Below, piece after piece: positions 26,009 through 33,406 of a DNA stretch of 64,000 bases. The notes under the pieces were generated by a model that saw only the letters and a list, made by a program, of their open reading frames with translations, was not told the origin of the DNA and did no database searches. Position numbers and translations under genes: made by a program. The stretch covers positions 1 to 64,000 of the forward strand of contig JAHIUX010000041.1 of assembly GCA_018816765.1 (NCBI GenBank), read 5' to 3'. The number at the start of each line of letters is the position of its first letter. Positions within the stretch are counted from its first letter, which is position 1. The DNA is from Bacteroidota bacterium (GTDB lineage Bacteria; Bacteroidota; Bacteroidia; Bacteroidales; F082).

Positions 26009-27190
26009 TTACACCTTATCAAGTGCCTGACGCAAATCGTTGATAATATCGTCGACATCTTCAATACCAACAGCAAGGCGCACCAATTCATCGGTGATGC
26101 CGGCTGCTTTTTTGGCCTCAGCACTCAGCTTTGAATGGGTCATGCTGGCCGGATGCTGAATCAGTGTTTCAATTCCTCCCAGTGAAACCGCCAACAGTGC
26201 CATCTTCACATTATCCATCAACACCTTACCCTCGCGCAGTCCGCCTTTCAGCCCGAAACTGATCATGGCTCCGGGGCCTTTCATCTGTTTTTTGGCCAAT
26301 TCGTATTGCGGGTGCGAGGGCAGTCCGGGATAGAGCACCCAGTCAACTTTTGGGTGTTGTTCGAGGAAGGCTGCTACCTTTATGGCGTTTTCCTGCGCCC
26401 TGTCGATTCTGATGCCCAATGTTTTAAGCCCTCTGCGGGTTAACCAGGCCTGGTGTGGGTCCATGTTGCAGCCAATATTCACCATCACTGGTCTGATTTT
26501 GTCGTAATGTTCCCTGGTTTTTGCCACAACGATACCGGCAACGATGTCGGCATGGCCATTGATAAACTTGGTCATCGAATGCAGCACAATGTCGGCTCCC
26601 AGTTCAAATGGCCGCTGCAGATAGGGACTACAGAAGGTGTTATCGACGCAAACCGGGATGTTTCGTGTTTTCGCGATGGTACAAATTGCCTCAATATCAG
26701 TGATACCAATGGTTGGATTCGCTGGTGTTTCGAGGAAAATCAAGGCTGTATTCGGACGGATAGCTGCTTCAAATGCCTTAATATCAGTGGCATCAATGAA
26801 TGTTGATTCGACACCGAATTTGGGATACAGCGATTCCATGATGGCACGCGAGGGACCATACAAAGAATTGTGCGCCAGGAGGTGTTTGCCCGATGACAGG
26901 TAGGCCATGTACACTGTGTTAACAGCAGCCATACCTGAGCTTGTGGCAACACTGCCAAAGCCGCCTTCGAGTTTGGCAACTGCCTGCTCCAACTCATTGA
27001 TTGTCGGGTTTCCGATACGGGTGTAAATGAAGCCTTTTTCCTCACCGGAGAAGCATTTTGCTCCATGGTCGGCGTTTTCAAACTTAAACGTTGAAGTCTG
27101 GTATATCGGACTTACTGCGCTCCCTAAAACATCGTCAATTCCACCGGCGTGCACCGCATTGGAGTTGAAACCCAAATTTTCGTCATGCAT
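26009..27190 (-). CDS. Cys/Met-metabolism PLP-dependent enzyme (gamma-lyase type)
   Basis: A 393-residue pyridoxal-phosphate enzyme of the cystathionine/methionine gamma-lyase family. Visible features are 'YTRIGNPT' (Tyr56 and Arg58, phosphate binding from the neighbouring subunit), 'SSGMAAV' and the PLP lysine Lys208 in '[10 protein letters not shown]'. The C-terminal '[18 protein letters not shown]' is the substrate carboxylate region. At the position of the cysteine typical of methionine gamma-lyase ('LYGC') this protein has 'LYGPS', so methionine cleavage is not assured; cystathionine gamma-lyase or -synthase are possible. It is preceded by a 105-base gap with no SAM riboswitch that I can see. 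Confidence 0.88.
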   Translation of the reverse strand: MHDENLGFNSNAVHAGGIDDVLGSAVSPIYQTSTFKFENADHGAKCFSGEEKGFIYTRIGNPTINELEQAVAKLEGGFGSVATSSGMAAVNTVYMAYLSSGKHLLAHNSLYGPSRAIMESLYPKFGVESTFIDATDIKAFEAAIRPNTALIFLETPANPTIGITDIEAICTIAKTRNIPVCVDNTFCSPYLQRPFELGADIVLHSMTKFINGHADIVAGIVVAKTREHYDKIRPVMVNIGCNMDPHQAWLTRRGLKTLGIRIDRAQENAIKVAAFLEQHPKVDWVLYPGLPSHPQYELAKKQMKGPGAMISFGLKGGLREGKVLMDNVKMALLAVSLGGIETLIQHPASMTHSKLSAEAKKAAGITDELVRLAVGIEDVDDIINDLRQALDKV

Positions 27191-27295
27191 AATAAAACAT
27201 CATTAAATAACAGATAATCAATAACAAATAATTAACCGATATTGCCGGAATTACGCTCTCAGCTGAATTTTGCGTAAGTTCAGCAAATACCTAAC

Positions 27296-27802
27296 TCAGA
27301 AAGGCCAGAAGTTATTATCATTCCAGATTTCTTCTTTCAGGTCTTCGTTCAGCTTGTGCAGCAATTTATGGTGGCCTTTTTCCCAATCGGCAAGCATCTG
27401 ATACATATCCTTCTCATTGGGATCAGTGGCTTCTTTTGCGCGTTGTGAGTACACTTCAATGGCCCTGTTTTCGAAATCAATGGCTGCCGAAATAGCAGCG
27501 GCTTCAAAGCCAGCAGCTGAAATTTCTTTCTTCACCTGTTCCGACAGGATCATCACGGCATCGGTATCGTCAATCTCAACATGTTCTTCATTTTTTAGGA
27601 AGACATGGTTTTTCTCAAAGTTGGCAAACTGAACTGAAAGGAAATCGATGTGCGCGTCTTCTTCTTCGGCCATCATTTCAAATATCTTCTTCGCCGACTT
27701 GCTTTCTGTCTGCCTGGCCACCTGGGTGTAAAACGCTTTGCCACGACGTTCGAGCAGAATGGCAGTCTTCAAAATATCGATGGTTTTCTTCTGATTTTCC
27801 AT
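27296..27802 (-). CDS. Ferritin-like/rubrerythrin-type diiron protein
   Basis: A 168-residue four-helix protein. The diiron ligand pattern is complete: Glu18 in 'LLERRGKAFY', Glu48-x-x-His51 in 'EEEDAHIDFL', Glu111 in 'AIDFENRAIEVY' and Glu141-x-x-His144 in 'DWEKGHHKLL'. It lacks the rubredoxin CxxC domain of classical rubrerythrin. A role in peroxide reduction or iron handling is likely from the family. It is divergent from the AmgK-RapZ gene, with both promoters in the 131-base gap. Confidence 0.9.
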   Translation of the reverse strand: MENQKKTIDILKTAILLERRGKAFYTQVARQTESKSAKKIFEMMAEEEDAHIDFLSVQFANFEKNHVFLKNEEHVEIDDTDAVMILSEQVKKEISAAGFEAAAISAAIDFENRAIEVYSQRAKEATDPNEKDMYQMLADWEKGHHKLLHKLNEDLKEEIWNDNNFWPF

Positions 27803-27839
27803 AATGTTATTGCTGATTTAATCAATTATAGGATTGCCA

Positions 27840-27847
27840 CAAAAGTA
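27840..27847 (-). promoter_or_regulatory. -7 element for the ferritin-like gene
   Basis: On the minus strand TACTTTTG matches TAnnTTTG and lies 37 bases before the ATG at 27802. It is divergent from the element at 27904 for the opposite gene. Confidence 0.5.
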
Positions 27848-27903
27848 CGTCTTTTTTTCACGTTAATTTAGCATTCTGTGGCGTGTATACCGACAATTAT
27901 TCC

Positions 27904-27911
27904 TAAATTTG
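27904..27911 (+). promoter_or_regulatory. -7 element for the amino-sugar recycling operon
   Basis: TAAATTTG matches TAnnTTTG and lies 22 bases before the ATG at 27934. The -33 half is weak (TGTGG at about 27877). Confidence 0.5.
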
Positions 27912-27933
27912 TATTCATTCTAAATTAGTTTTC

Positions 27934-29385
27934 ATGCCTTCGTTCGAGCAGTTTTTGCCCTTGTTTTCATCGCTTTACAGTCAGTGGACAGGCCATTTGC
28001 CAACGGCTGTCGTTCCACTTGCCGGCTCAGGTTCTCAACGCCTTTATGTCAGAATCACCTCTGGCGAAAGCTGTGTCATTGGCACTTTTTCAAACAACAC
28101 CGAGGAAAACGATTCATTTGTTTATTTGTCGGGCCTTTTGAAGTCAAAAGGGTTTTCTGTTCCCGAGGTGCTCATTATCAGCGACGACCATCATGCTTAC
28201 CTTCAGGAAGATTTCGGAGATGAAAGCCTGTTTGATCTGGTTCAGCTTGCATGGTATCAGGGCAGCTTCAACGAAAGCGTCATTCGCTTATACCAGGATG
28301 CGATAAAATTGCTTATTCGCTTTCAATTAATCGCCCCTCAAGGTCTTGATTTTTCAAAGTGCTACCCGGCCGCATGCTTTGATGAAGCCGCCATCAAAGA
28401 CGACCTGAATTATTTCAGGTATTATTTCCTTAAGATGCACCCCATCGAAGTGAATGAAACGAGGCTTTCTCTCGCGTTCGACTCCCTGACAAAGCATTTA
28501 ATGAAAATACCCCCTGAGCATTTTATGTACCGCGATTTTCAATCACGCAATATCATGGTTCGTCAGGGTAAGTTGCATTTCATTGATTTTCAAGGCGCCC
28601 GCAAAGGACCTTTGCCTTACGACCTTGTTTCGCTCCTGTATCAGGTGAAGGCACGCATTCCTGCCAAAATCAGGAAACAACTGCTTGAATATTATCTCGA
28701 TGAACTAAGGAAACATGGCATTGCACATGTTTCGTTGTTCGAAGAAACATACCCGTATTTTGTTTACCTGAGGCTGCTTCAGGTGTTGGGTGCATACGGC
28801 TATCGGGGCATCATCCAGCGCAAACCGCATTTCCTCGAGAGCATACCTTACGCATTGGAAACCCTGGGACAACATCTGGGCAAGCACCCCCTCCCACCCG
28901 ACTGTCAATATCTGCATGAGATACTTACTGAAATAATAAAGTTACCTTATCCCTTTCCAAAGGTGATTAACCATGATGGTGAGCCATTGTTACTGCGCAT
29001 CAGAAGCTTCTCATTCAAGAAAAAAGGCATTCCGGAAGACGAGACCGGTAACGGAGGCGGTTTTGTGTTCGATTGCCGCTCGTTGCCAAATCCGGGCCGT
29101 GAAACACAGTTCAAAATGCTTACCGGACGCAGCAAGGAAGTAATCGCTTTCTTTGAAGAAAAGCCGGAGGTAGCAGCATATTTGAATCATGTGTATCAGT
29201 TAATTGATCAGGCTGTCTCTGATTATAAGGAGCGAAGGTTCGCAGATCTCATGGTCTCGTTTGGCTGCACAGGAGGTCAGCACCGTTCTGTTTATTGCGC
29301 CGAGAAATTAAGCCAGTATTTGAGAAAAAAACATCCCGACATTAAGATCCAGCTTCGGCATTGCGAAATGGATCAACAAACCTAA
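27934..29385 (+). CDS. AmgK-like amino-sugar kinase fused to RapZ C-terminal domain
   Basis: A 483-residue two-domain protein. Residues 1-340 are an aminoglycoside-phosphotransferase-fold kinase with catalytic 'MYRDFQSRNIMV' (Asp201, Asn206) and metal-binding 'IDFQGARKGPLPYDLVSLLY' (Asp218). This resembles AmgK, which phosphorylates N-acetylmuramate/N-acetylglucosamine at C1 in cell-wall recycling. Residues 352-475 match the C-terminal domain of RapZ, the E. coli glucosamine-6-phosphate sensor: 'SFSFKKKGIP', 'FVFDCRSLPNPGR', 'MLTGRSKEVIAFFE' and 'GCTGGQHRSVY' (444-454), with Gln449 where E. coli has Lys. The RapZ N-terminal nucleotide-binding domain is absent. A MurU-like gene follows, supporting a peptidoglycan-sugar role. 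That the RapZ part senses GlcN6P here is an inference. Confidence 0.9.
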   Translation: MPSFEQFLPLFSSLYSQWTGHLPTAVVPLAGSGSQRLYVRITSGESCVIGTFSNNTEENDSFVYLSGLLKSKGFSVPEVLIISDDHHAYLQEDFGDESLFDLVQLAWYQGSFNESVIRLYQDAIKLLIRFQLIAPQGLDFSKCYPAACFDEAAIKDDLNYFRYYFLKMHPIEVNETRLSLAFDSLTKHLMKIPPEHFMYRDFQSRNIMVRQGKLHFIDFQGARKGPLPYDLVSLLYQVKARIPAKIRKQLLEYYLDELRKHGIAHVSLFEETYPYFVYLRLLQVLGAYGYRGIIQRKPHFLESIPYALETLGQHLGKHPLPPDCQYLHEILTEIIKLPYPFPKVINHDGEPLLLRIRSFSFKKKGIPEDETGNGGGFVFDCRSLPNPGRETQFKMLTGRSKEVIAFFEEKPEVAAYLNHVYQLIDQAVSDYKERRFADLMVSFGCTGGQHRSVYCAEKLSQYLRKKHPDIKIQLRHCEMDQQT

Positions 29386-29438
29386 GCCGGGAAAAACCCA
29401 AAAAAAATTGAACGTGTCTGCCAATTAATTCAAATTGC

Positions 29439-29567
29439 ATGTCAAAAAAACTGTGTAAAACAGGTAAGGTAAAGAAGTCTGATAAGAAAGAACTGCGCTT
29501 CACCTGTGATAAATGTGGCGAAAAATCTCCAGATGAAAGTCAACTTTGTAAGCCAGTGAAAAAATGA
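29439..29567 (+). CDS. Small Cys-rich (zinc-ribbon-like) protein, 42 aa
   Basis: A 42-codon gene: ATG at 29439, TGA at 29565-29567. It is Lys-rich and has four cysteines, Cys6, Cys23, Cys26 and Cys37 ('FTCDKCGEKS' and 'QLCKPVKK'), so a single metal site of the C-x16-C-x2-C-x10-C type is possible. Its TGA overlaps the ATG of the next gene (ATGA), so the reading frame is coupled to the MurU-like gene. This placement and the Cys pattern argue that it is a real gene. It lies 53 bases after the kinase gene. The function is unknown. Confidence 0.72.
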   Translation: MSKKLCKTGKVKKSDKKELRFTCDKCGEKSPDESQLCKPVKK

Positions 29568-30316
29568 CCAGACAACATTCGGCTGCAGCCATGATTTTAG
29601 CCGCTGGTTACGGAAGCAGGCTCAAAGCAATCACTGCAGATAAGCCCAAAGCCCTCGTTCCAATTAACGGCATCCCGCTTATCGAAAGGGTAATCTGCCA
29701 AATTCGCAAAGCCGGGATTTCGCAGATCATCGTCAATGCACATCACCACGCAAGCCAGGTCATCGAATTTCTGAAAAGTCAGCAATTCACCGACCTGGAC
29801 ATAATGATCTCTGATGAATCTGCCGAATTGCTCGACACCGGCGGTGGACTGCTGAAAGCCCTGCCTCTCTTCGGAAATGCATCCACTGTACTTGTGCATA
29901 ATGTTGACATCATCACCAGTCTTCCTTTGCAAAGCCTGATTGATATGCACAAAAAAAGCAGGCACGATATCAGCCTGCTGATCAGTCAACGCAACTCAAG
30001 CCGAAAACTGCTCTTTGATCACGAAAATTTGTTGCGGGGATGGAAGCACACTGCCGACAACCAAATAAAGCTGGTCGGAAACGCCAAAGCTGCTTCATTG
30101 AATGCCTTCGCATTTAATGGCATTCATGTTTTAAACCCCACGGCCTTAGCCGGAATCCCTGTTAGCAAATGTTCCCTTATTGACCTCTACCTTTCGCTTG
30201 CGGCTTCCCGGAATATTGCAGGCTTTGAAATTGAAACACCCTATTGGTTCGATTTAGGTAAACCTGAACAATTGGTCCATGTAGCTCAGTTCCTTCAATC
30301 AAACCGCCTGCCATGA
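29564..30316 (+). CDS. MurU-like sugar-1-phosphate nucleotidyltransferase
   Basis: A 250-residue nucleotidyltransferase. The NTP-binding signature is 'AMILAAGYGSRLKAITADKPKALVPI' with 'PLIERVICQI' following. 'LLDTGGGLLKALPLFG' and 'VLVHNVDIIT' are the sugar- and metal-binding regions, and 'ETPYWFDLGKPEQL' closes the site. The closest functional match by motif and neighbourhood is MurU, which converts MurNAc-1-phosphate to UDP-MurNAc after AmgK in a route bypassing de novo synthesis. Related glucose- or mannose-1-phosphate transferases cannot be excluded. The ATG overlaps the preceding TGA, and its own stop overlaps the next ATG at 30313. Confidence 0.85.
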   Translation: MTRQHSAAAMILAAGYGSRLKAITADKPKALVPINGIPLIERVICQIRKAGISQIIVNAHHHASQVIEFLKSQQFTDLDIMISDESAELLDTGGGLLKALPLFGNASTVLVHNVDIITSLPLQSLIDMHKKSRHDISLLISQRNSSRKLLFDHENLLRGWKHTADNQIKLVGNAKAASLNAFAFNGIHVLNPTALAGIPVSKCSLIDLYLSLAASRNIAGFEIETPYWFDLGKPEQLVHVAQFLQSNRLP

Positions 30317-33168
30317 CAGCATTTCTCGAAAAAATTGCCGACTTCCTCGTCAATGAATCAGCTTATCCGCCGGGTGAAACGACCATCATATTTCCGAACA
30401 AACGTGCAAGCCTGTTCTTTAAGCAGTTTCTGCTCAATAAACTTAGCTCAACAAGTTGGATGCCTGTCATTTACAGCATTGAAGAGGCTGTTGCCCGGTG
30501 GACTTCCTGTAACCTGGCTGATAAGCTTGTGCTGAGGTTTATGCTCCTTGAAACCTACCTCGAATTGCAGCAGGGGAACATCGAAGGATTCACCGAATTT
30601 TCGGCATGGGCTGATGAGTTTTTGCGCGACTTCGACGATATTGACCTTCACCTGGTGGATGCAGATGCGTTGTATCAGTACCTTTCAGAGACCAAGGCCA
30701 TTGAATTGTGGCATGCTGATGGAAGTGAACTTTCGGATTATGAACTTAATTACCTGGCTTTTTACAAGTCGATAAAAACCTATTACACGGCTTTTTCAGC
30801 CAAACTGGAAGCTTCCAATATTGCTTACCCCGGAATGCTTTTCAGAAAAGCAGCAAAAAAAAGCGAAAATGAGTGGATTGAAACAATCACTGAAAAGCAG
30901 GTTATTTTTGCCGGTTTCAACGCCTTAACTCCAGCTGAACAACAAATTATCGTCCGGCTGATCCACTTAAAAAAGGCCCGGATTTTCTGGGATCTCGACA
31001 CCTATTACGTCGATGAAAATGCATTTGGATTCCATGAAGCCGGGCATTTTGCCAGGTTATTTAAGCAAAAATATCCTGGCATACCTCAGCAATGGGTCGG
31101 CAACCGTTTGTTGACAGAGGCAAAAAACATCCGGATAACGGGAGTTCCGGGTAATGTCGCCCAAGCCAAAGCTGCCGGTGATTTAATTACAAAACTCATT
31201 ACTTCCAATCAGTTTGATCCCGGCAAAACCGCCCTGGTTCTTGCCGATGAAAACCTGCTGATTCCAATGATCAATGCCATTCCTGAATCTGTTGGACAAT
31301 ACAATGTGACCATGGGCATTCCATTGCAGCTAAGCCCTGTGTATCAAACGGTTTTACAATTCATAAATATGCATATTGCCACGGCTGAGCAATGGGGTGG
31401 AAAAGGTTATGACACCGGCATGGTTCTCAAACTGATTGCGTCGCCGGTTTGGCAATCTGTGAGGTATTTGATGCCGGGAATCGAAGCTTTCAGACGACAA
31501 GCGTTGAAAGAAAGCCATGCGCGATTGCAATGGCTCACCTTGCTTGAATTTGCTGAAAACAGCTTTTGCGAAGGCTTTACAGATTTCGTCGGATTGTTAT
31601 TTGAACCCTGTCTGCCTAGCCCTGAGCGATTACTCAAAAGATCATATGAGCTGCTCCAATACCTTGCTGTCAACAGCATCGGCTCAAGTTCCCCGGGACA
31701 AGCCTTACTGACCGGAAATATTGAAGCCGCTGTACGTTTGATTAATAAGTTGCTTCTTCTTGAGCAGAATCACCCTGATTTACTGGATACCAAGTCTTTG
31801 CTTAGGTTAATCAGGCAATCTGCTCCTTCGTTTCATGTTTCGTTTTATGGTGAACCTTTGTTAGGGATGCAGCTCATGGGCTTGCTCGAAACCCGCAACC
31901 TCGACTTTGACCGGGTAATCCTGCTATCGGCCAATGAGGGCATACTTCCAGCACGAAAAAACAATGCTTCTTTCATTCCACACGACATCAGGCATTCATT
32001 CGGACTTCCTGTCCACACAGAAAAACAAGCAACCTATGCCTACCATTTCTTTCGGTTAATGCAATCGGCAAGCAACATCCATGTTTTCTACAATACCGAG
32101 CCTGATTTGCTCGAAGGAGGCGAAAAAAGCAGGTTTCTCATGCAAATCACTGAAGAGCTTGCGAAGCTCAACCCAAGGCTGCATCTTAGTGAGCATGTTG
32201 CAAGCCTTGCTGTTGGCAGTCATGGTTTTGGACAGGAAATTCTAATCCCAAAGACTACAGGTATTCTTCAGATGCTTCGCGAAAAAGCAAGTGCCGGCTT
32301 CTCACCCACTTCAATTTCAAATTATATTTTGTGTCCCCTAAAATTCTACCTGAAGGATGTTTTGCGGATCAAAGCGCCGGATAGTTTCGACGATCAGCTA
32401 GGTTTCGATTTGCTTGGCAAGGTGGTACACCTTGCGCTTACCCTATTATACCAACCGCTTATCAATCTGCCACTTACCCCAGATATGATCCTGAAACTCT
32501 TGGAGAAATATCCGGAAGCGGTAATAGAAGCCTTCAGGCAGGAACACAAACTCTCGATGGTAGAGACCGGTAAAAACAGGCTATTGGCTGAAGTAGTCAA
32601 CAGGTTCGTAAAACAGTTTCTGCAGCTTGAACTGGAACGGATTAAAAAAGACAATATGCGCATCACAATCGAAAGTCTCGAAGAGGAGCTTAAGACAAGC
32701 ATCATTCACCAGGGCCAACCAGTGCTTATCAAAGGAACACCAGACAGGATTGAAAGACGTGATGGGGTTTTGTCGATTATTGATTATAAAACAGGCAAAG
32801 TAGAAACAAAGCACCTAACAATAAAACAATGGGAAGAAGCCATCACTGACAGTAACAAGGCAAAGGCGCTTCAGTTAGGCATGTATATCCTTTTGTATTG
32901 TAAAAATTTTCCAATGGCAGCATCCTGGAAAGTTGAGGGCGAAATCCTTGCGTTCAAGGACATTCAAAGCCGATTTCAACCAGTTAGTTTTCCCGAAAAC
33001 GAAACGGCAGAAGGTATTTCACAACAAATTGAACTTCAGTTATCAATCCTGTTTGATGAATTGTTTGATGAGGCAGTTCCATTTCAACAAACCAATGATG
33101 TTAAGAAATGTACCTTTTGTGAATTCATGGTATTATGCAGCCGAAATAAATCTGAATCAATATATTAA
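30313..33168 (+). CDS. AddB-like PD-(D/E)XK nuclease with Fe-S cysteines
   Basis: A 951-residue protein related to AddB, the nuclease subunit of the AddAB helicase-nuclease used in double-strand-break repair. The N-terminal 'TTIIFPNKRASLFFKQFLL' is the helicase-like fold without a full Walker A. The C-terminal nuclease has 'KGTPDRIER' and 'SIIDYKTGK' (Asp824, Lys826). Four cysteines are placed as in the AddB 4Fe-4S cluster: Cys674 ('ILCPLKFYL') and C-x2-C-x5-C at 933, 936 and 942. No addA is adjacent. The start overlaps the MurU-like stop by four bases; its link to sugar recycling may be only positional. Confidence 0.88.
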   Translation: MTAFLEKIADFLVNESAYPPGETTIIFPNKRASLFFKQFLLNKLSSTSWMPVIYSIEEAVARWTSCNLADKLVLRFMLLETYLELQQGNIEGFTEFSAWADEFLRDFDDIDLHLVDADALYQYLSETKAIELWHADGSELSDYELNYLAFYKSIKTYYTAFSAKLEASNIAYPGMLFRKAAKKSENEWIETITEKQVIFAGFNALTPAEQQIIVRLIHLKKARIFWDLDTYYVDENAFGFHEAGHFARLFKQKYPGIPQQWVGNRLLTEAKNIRITGVPGNVAQAKAAGDLITKLITSNQFDPGKTALVLADENLLIPMINAIPESVGQYNVTMGIPLQLSPVYQTVLQFINMHIATAEQWGGKGYDTGMVLKLIASPVWQSVRYLMPGIEAFRRQALKESHARLQWLTLLEFAENSFCEGFTDFVGLLFEPCLPSPERLLKRSYELLQYLAVNSIGSSSPGQALLTGNIEAAVRLINKLLLLEQNHPDLLDTKSLLRLIRQSAPSFHVSFYGEPLLGMQLMGLLETRNLDFDRVILLSANEGILPARKNNASFIPHDIRHSFGLPVHTEKQATYAYHFFRLMQSASNIHVFYNTEPDLLEGGEKSRFLMQITEELAKLNPRLHLSEHVASLAVGSHGFGQEILIPKTTGILQMLREKASAGFSPTSISNYILCPLKFYLKDVLRIKAPDSFDDQLGFDLLGKVVHLALTLLYQPLINLPLTPDMILKLLEKYPEAVIEAFRQEHKLSMVETGKNRLLAEVVNRFVKQFLQLELERIKKDNMRITIESLEEELKTSIIHQGQPVLIKGTPDRIERRDGVLSIIDYKTGKVETKHLTIKQWEEAITDSNKAKALQLGMYILLYCKNFPMAASWKVEGEILAFKDIQSRFQPVSFPENETAEGISQQIELQLSILFDELFDEAVPFQQTNDVKKCTFCEFMVLCSRNKSESIY

Positions 33169-33239
33169 GTCTTTTTCAAGCTACAAAACCCGCACATCAG
33201 CCGATCGTATTTATGGACTACAATGACAACTACGAACAC

Positions 33240-33260
33240 TTGTTTAGGTTGTTGTTTAGG
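33240..33260. repeat. Two direct copies of TTGTTTAGG upstream of kinase cluster
   Basis: TTGTTTAGG occurs at 33240-33248 and again at 33252-33260, a 12-base period, close to one helical turn. It is in the 238-base gap before the hybrid kinase cluster and about 100 bases upstream of the promoter-like TATATTTG (33356-33363). It could be a regulator site, or chance. Confidence 0.35.
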
Positions 33261-33355
33261 ACAATCAGGTGGCCAATTTGGAGCAATTTTCATAAATTTT
33301 TCCAGGCAAAAAAAAACGAATGCGTATGCCACAAGGAATAAGATTGATATATGCT

Positions 33356-33363
33356 TATATTTG
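33356..33363 (+). promoter_or_regulatory. -7 element upstream of the signalling cluster
   Basis: TATATTTG matches TAnnTTTG and lies 43 bases before the first kinase ATG. No convincing -33 partner was found. Confidence 0.45.
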
Positions 33364-33406
33364 CTTGTTGGAATAAGTGATCAACCTGCTCCCAAATTAA
33401 TAAACA

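Noticed and set aside
27191-27295. SAM riboswitch before the Cys/Met enzyme
   Set aside because: No conserved stem arrangement or terminator could be drawn in the 105 bases.
29385-29438. Terminator after the AmgK-RapZ gene
   Set aside because: The GGG-AAAAA-CCC stem is too short and is followed by A, not T.
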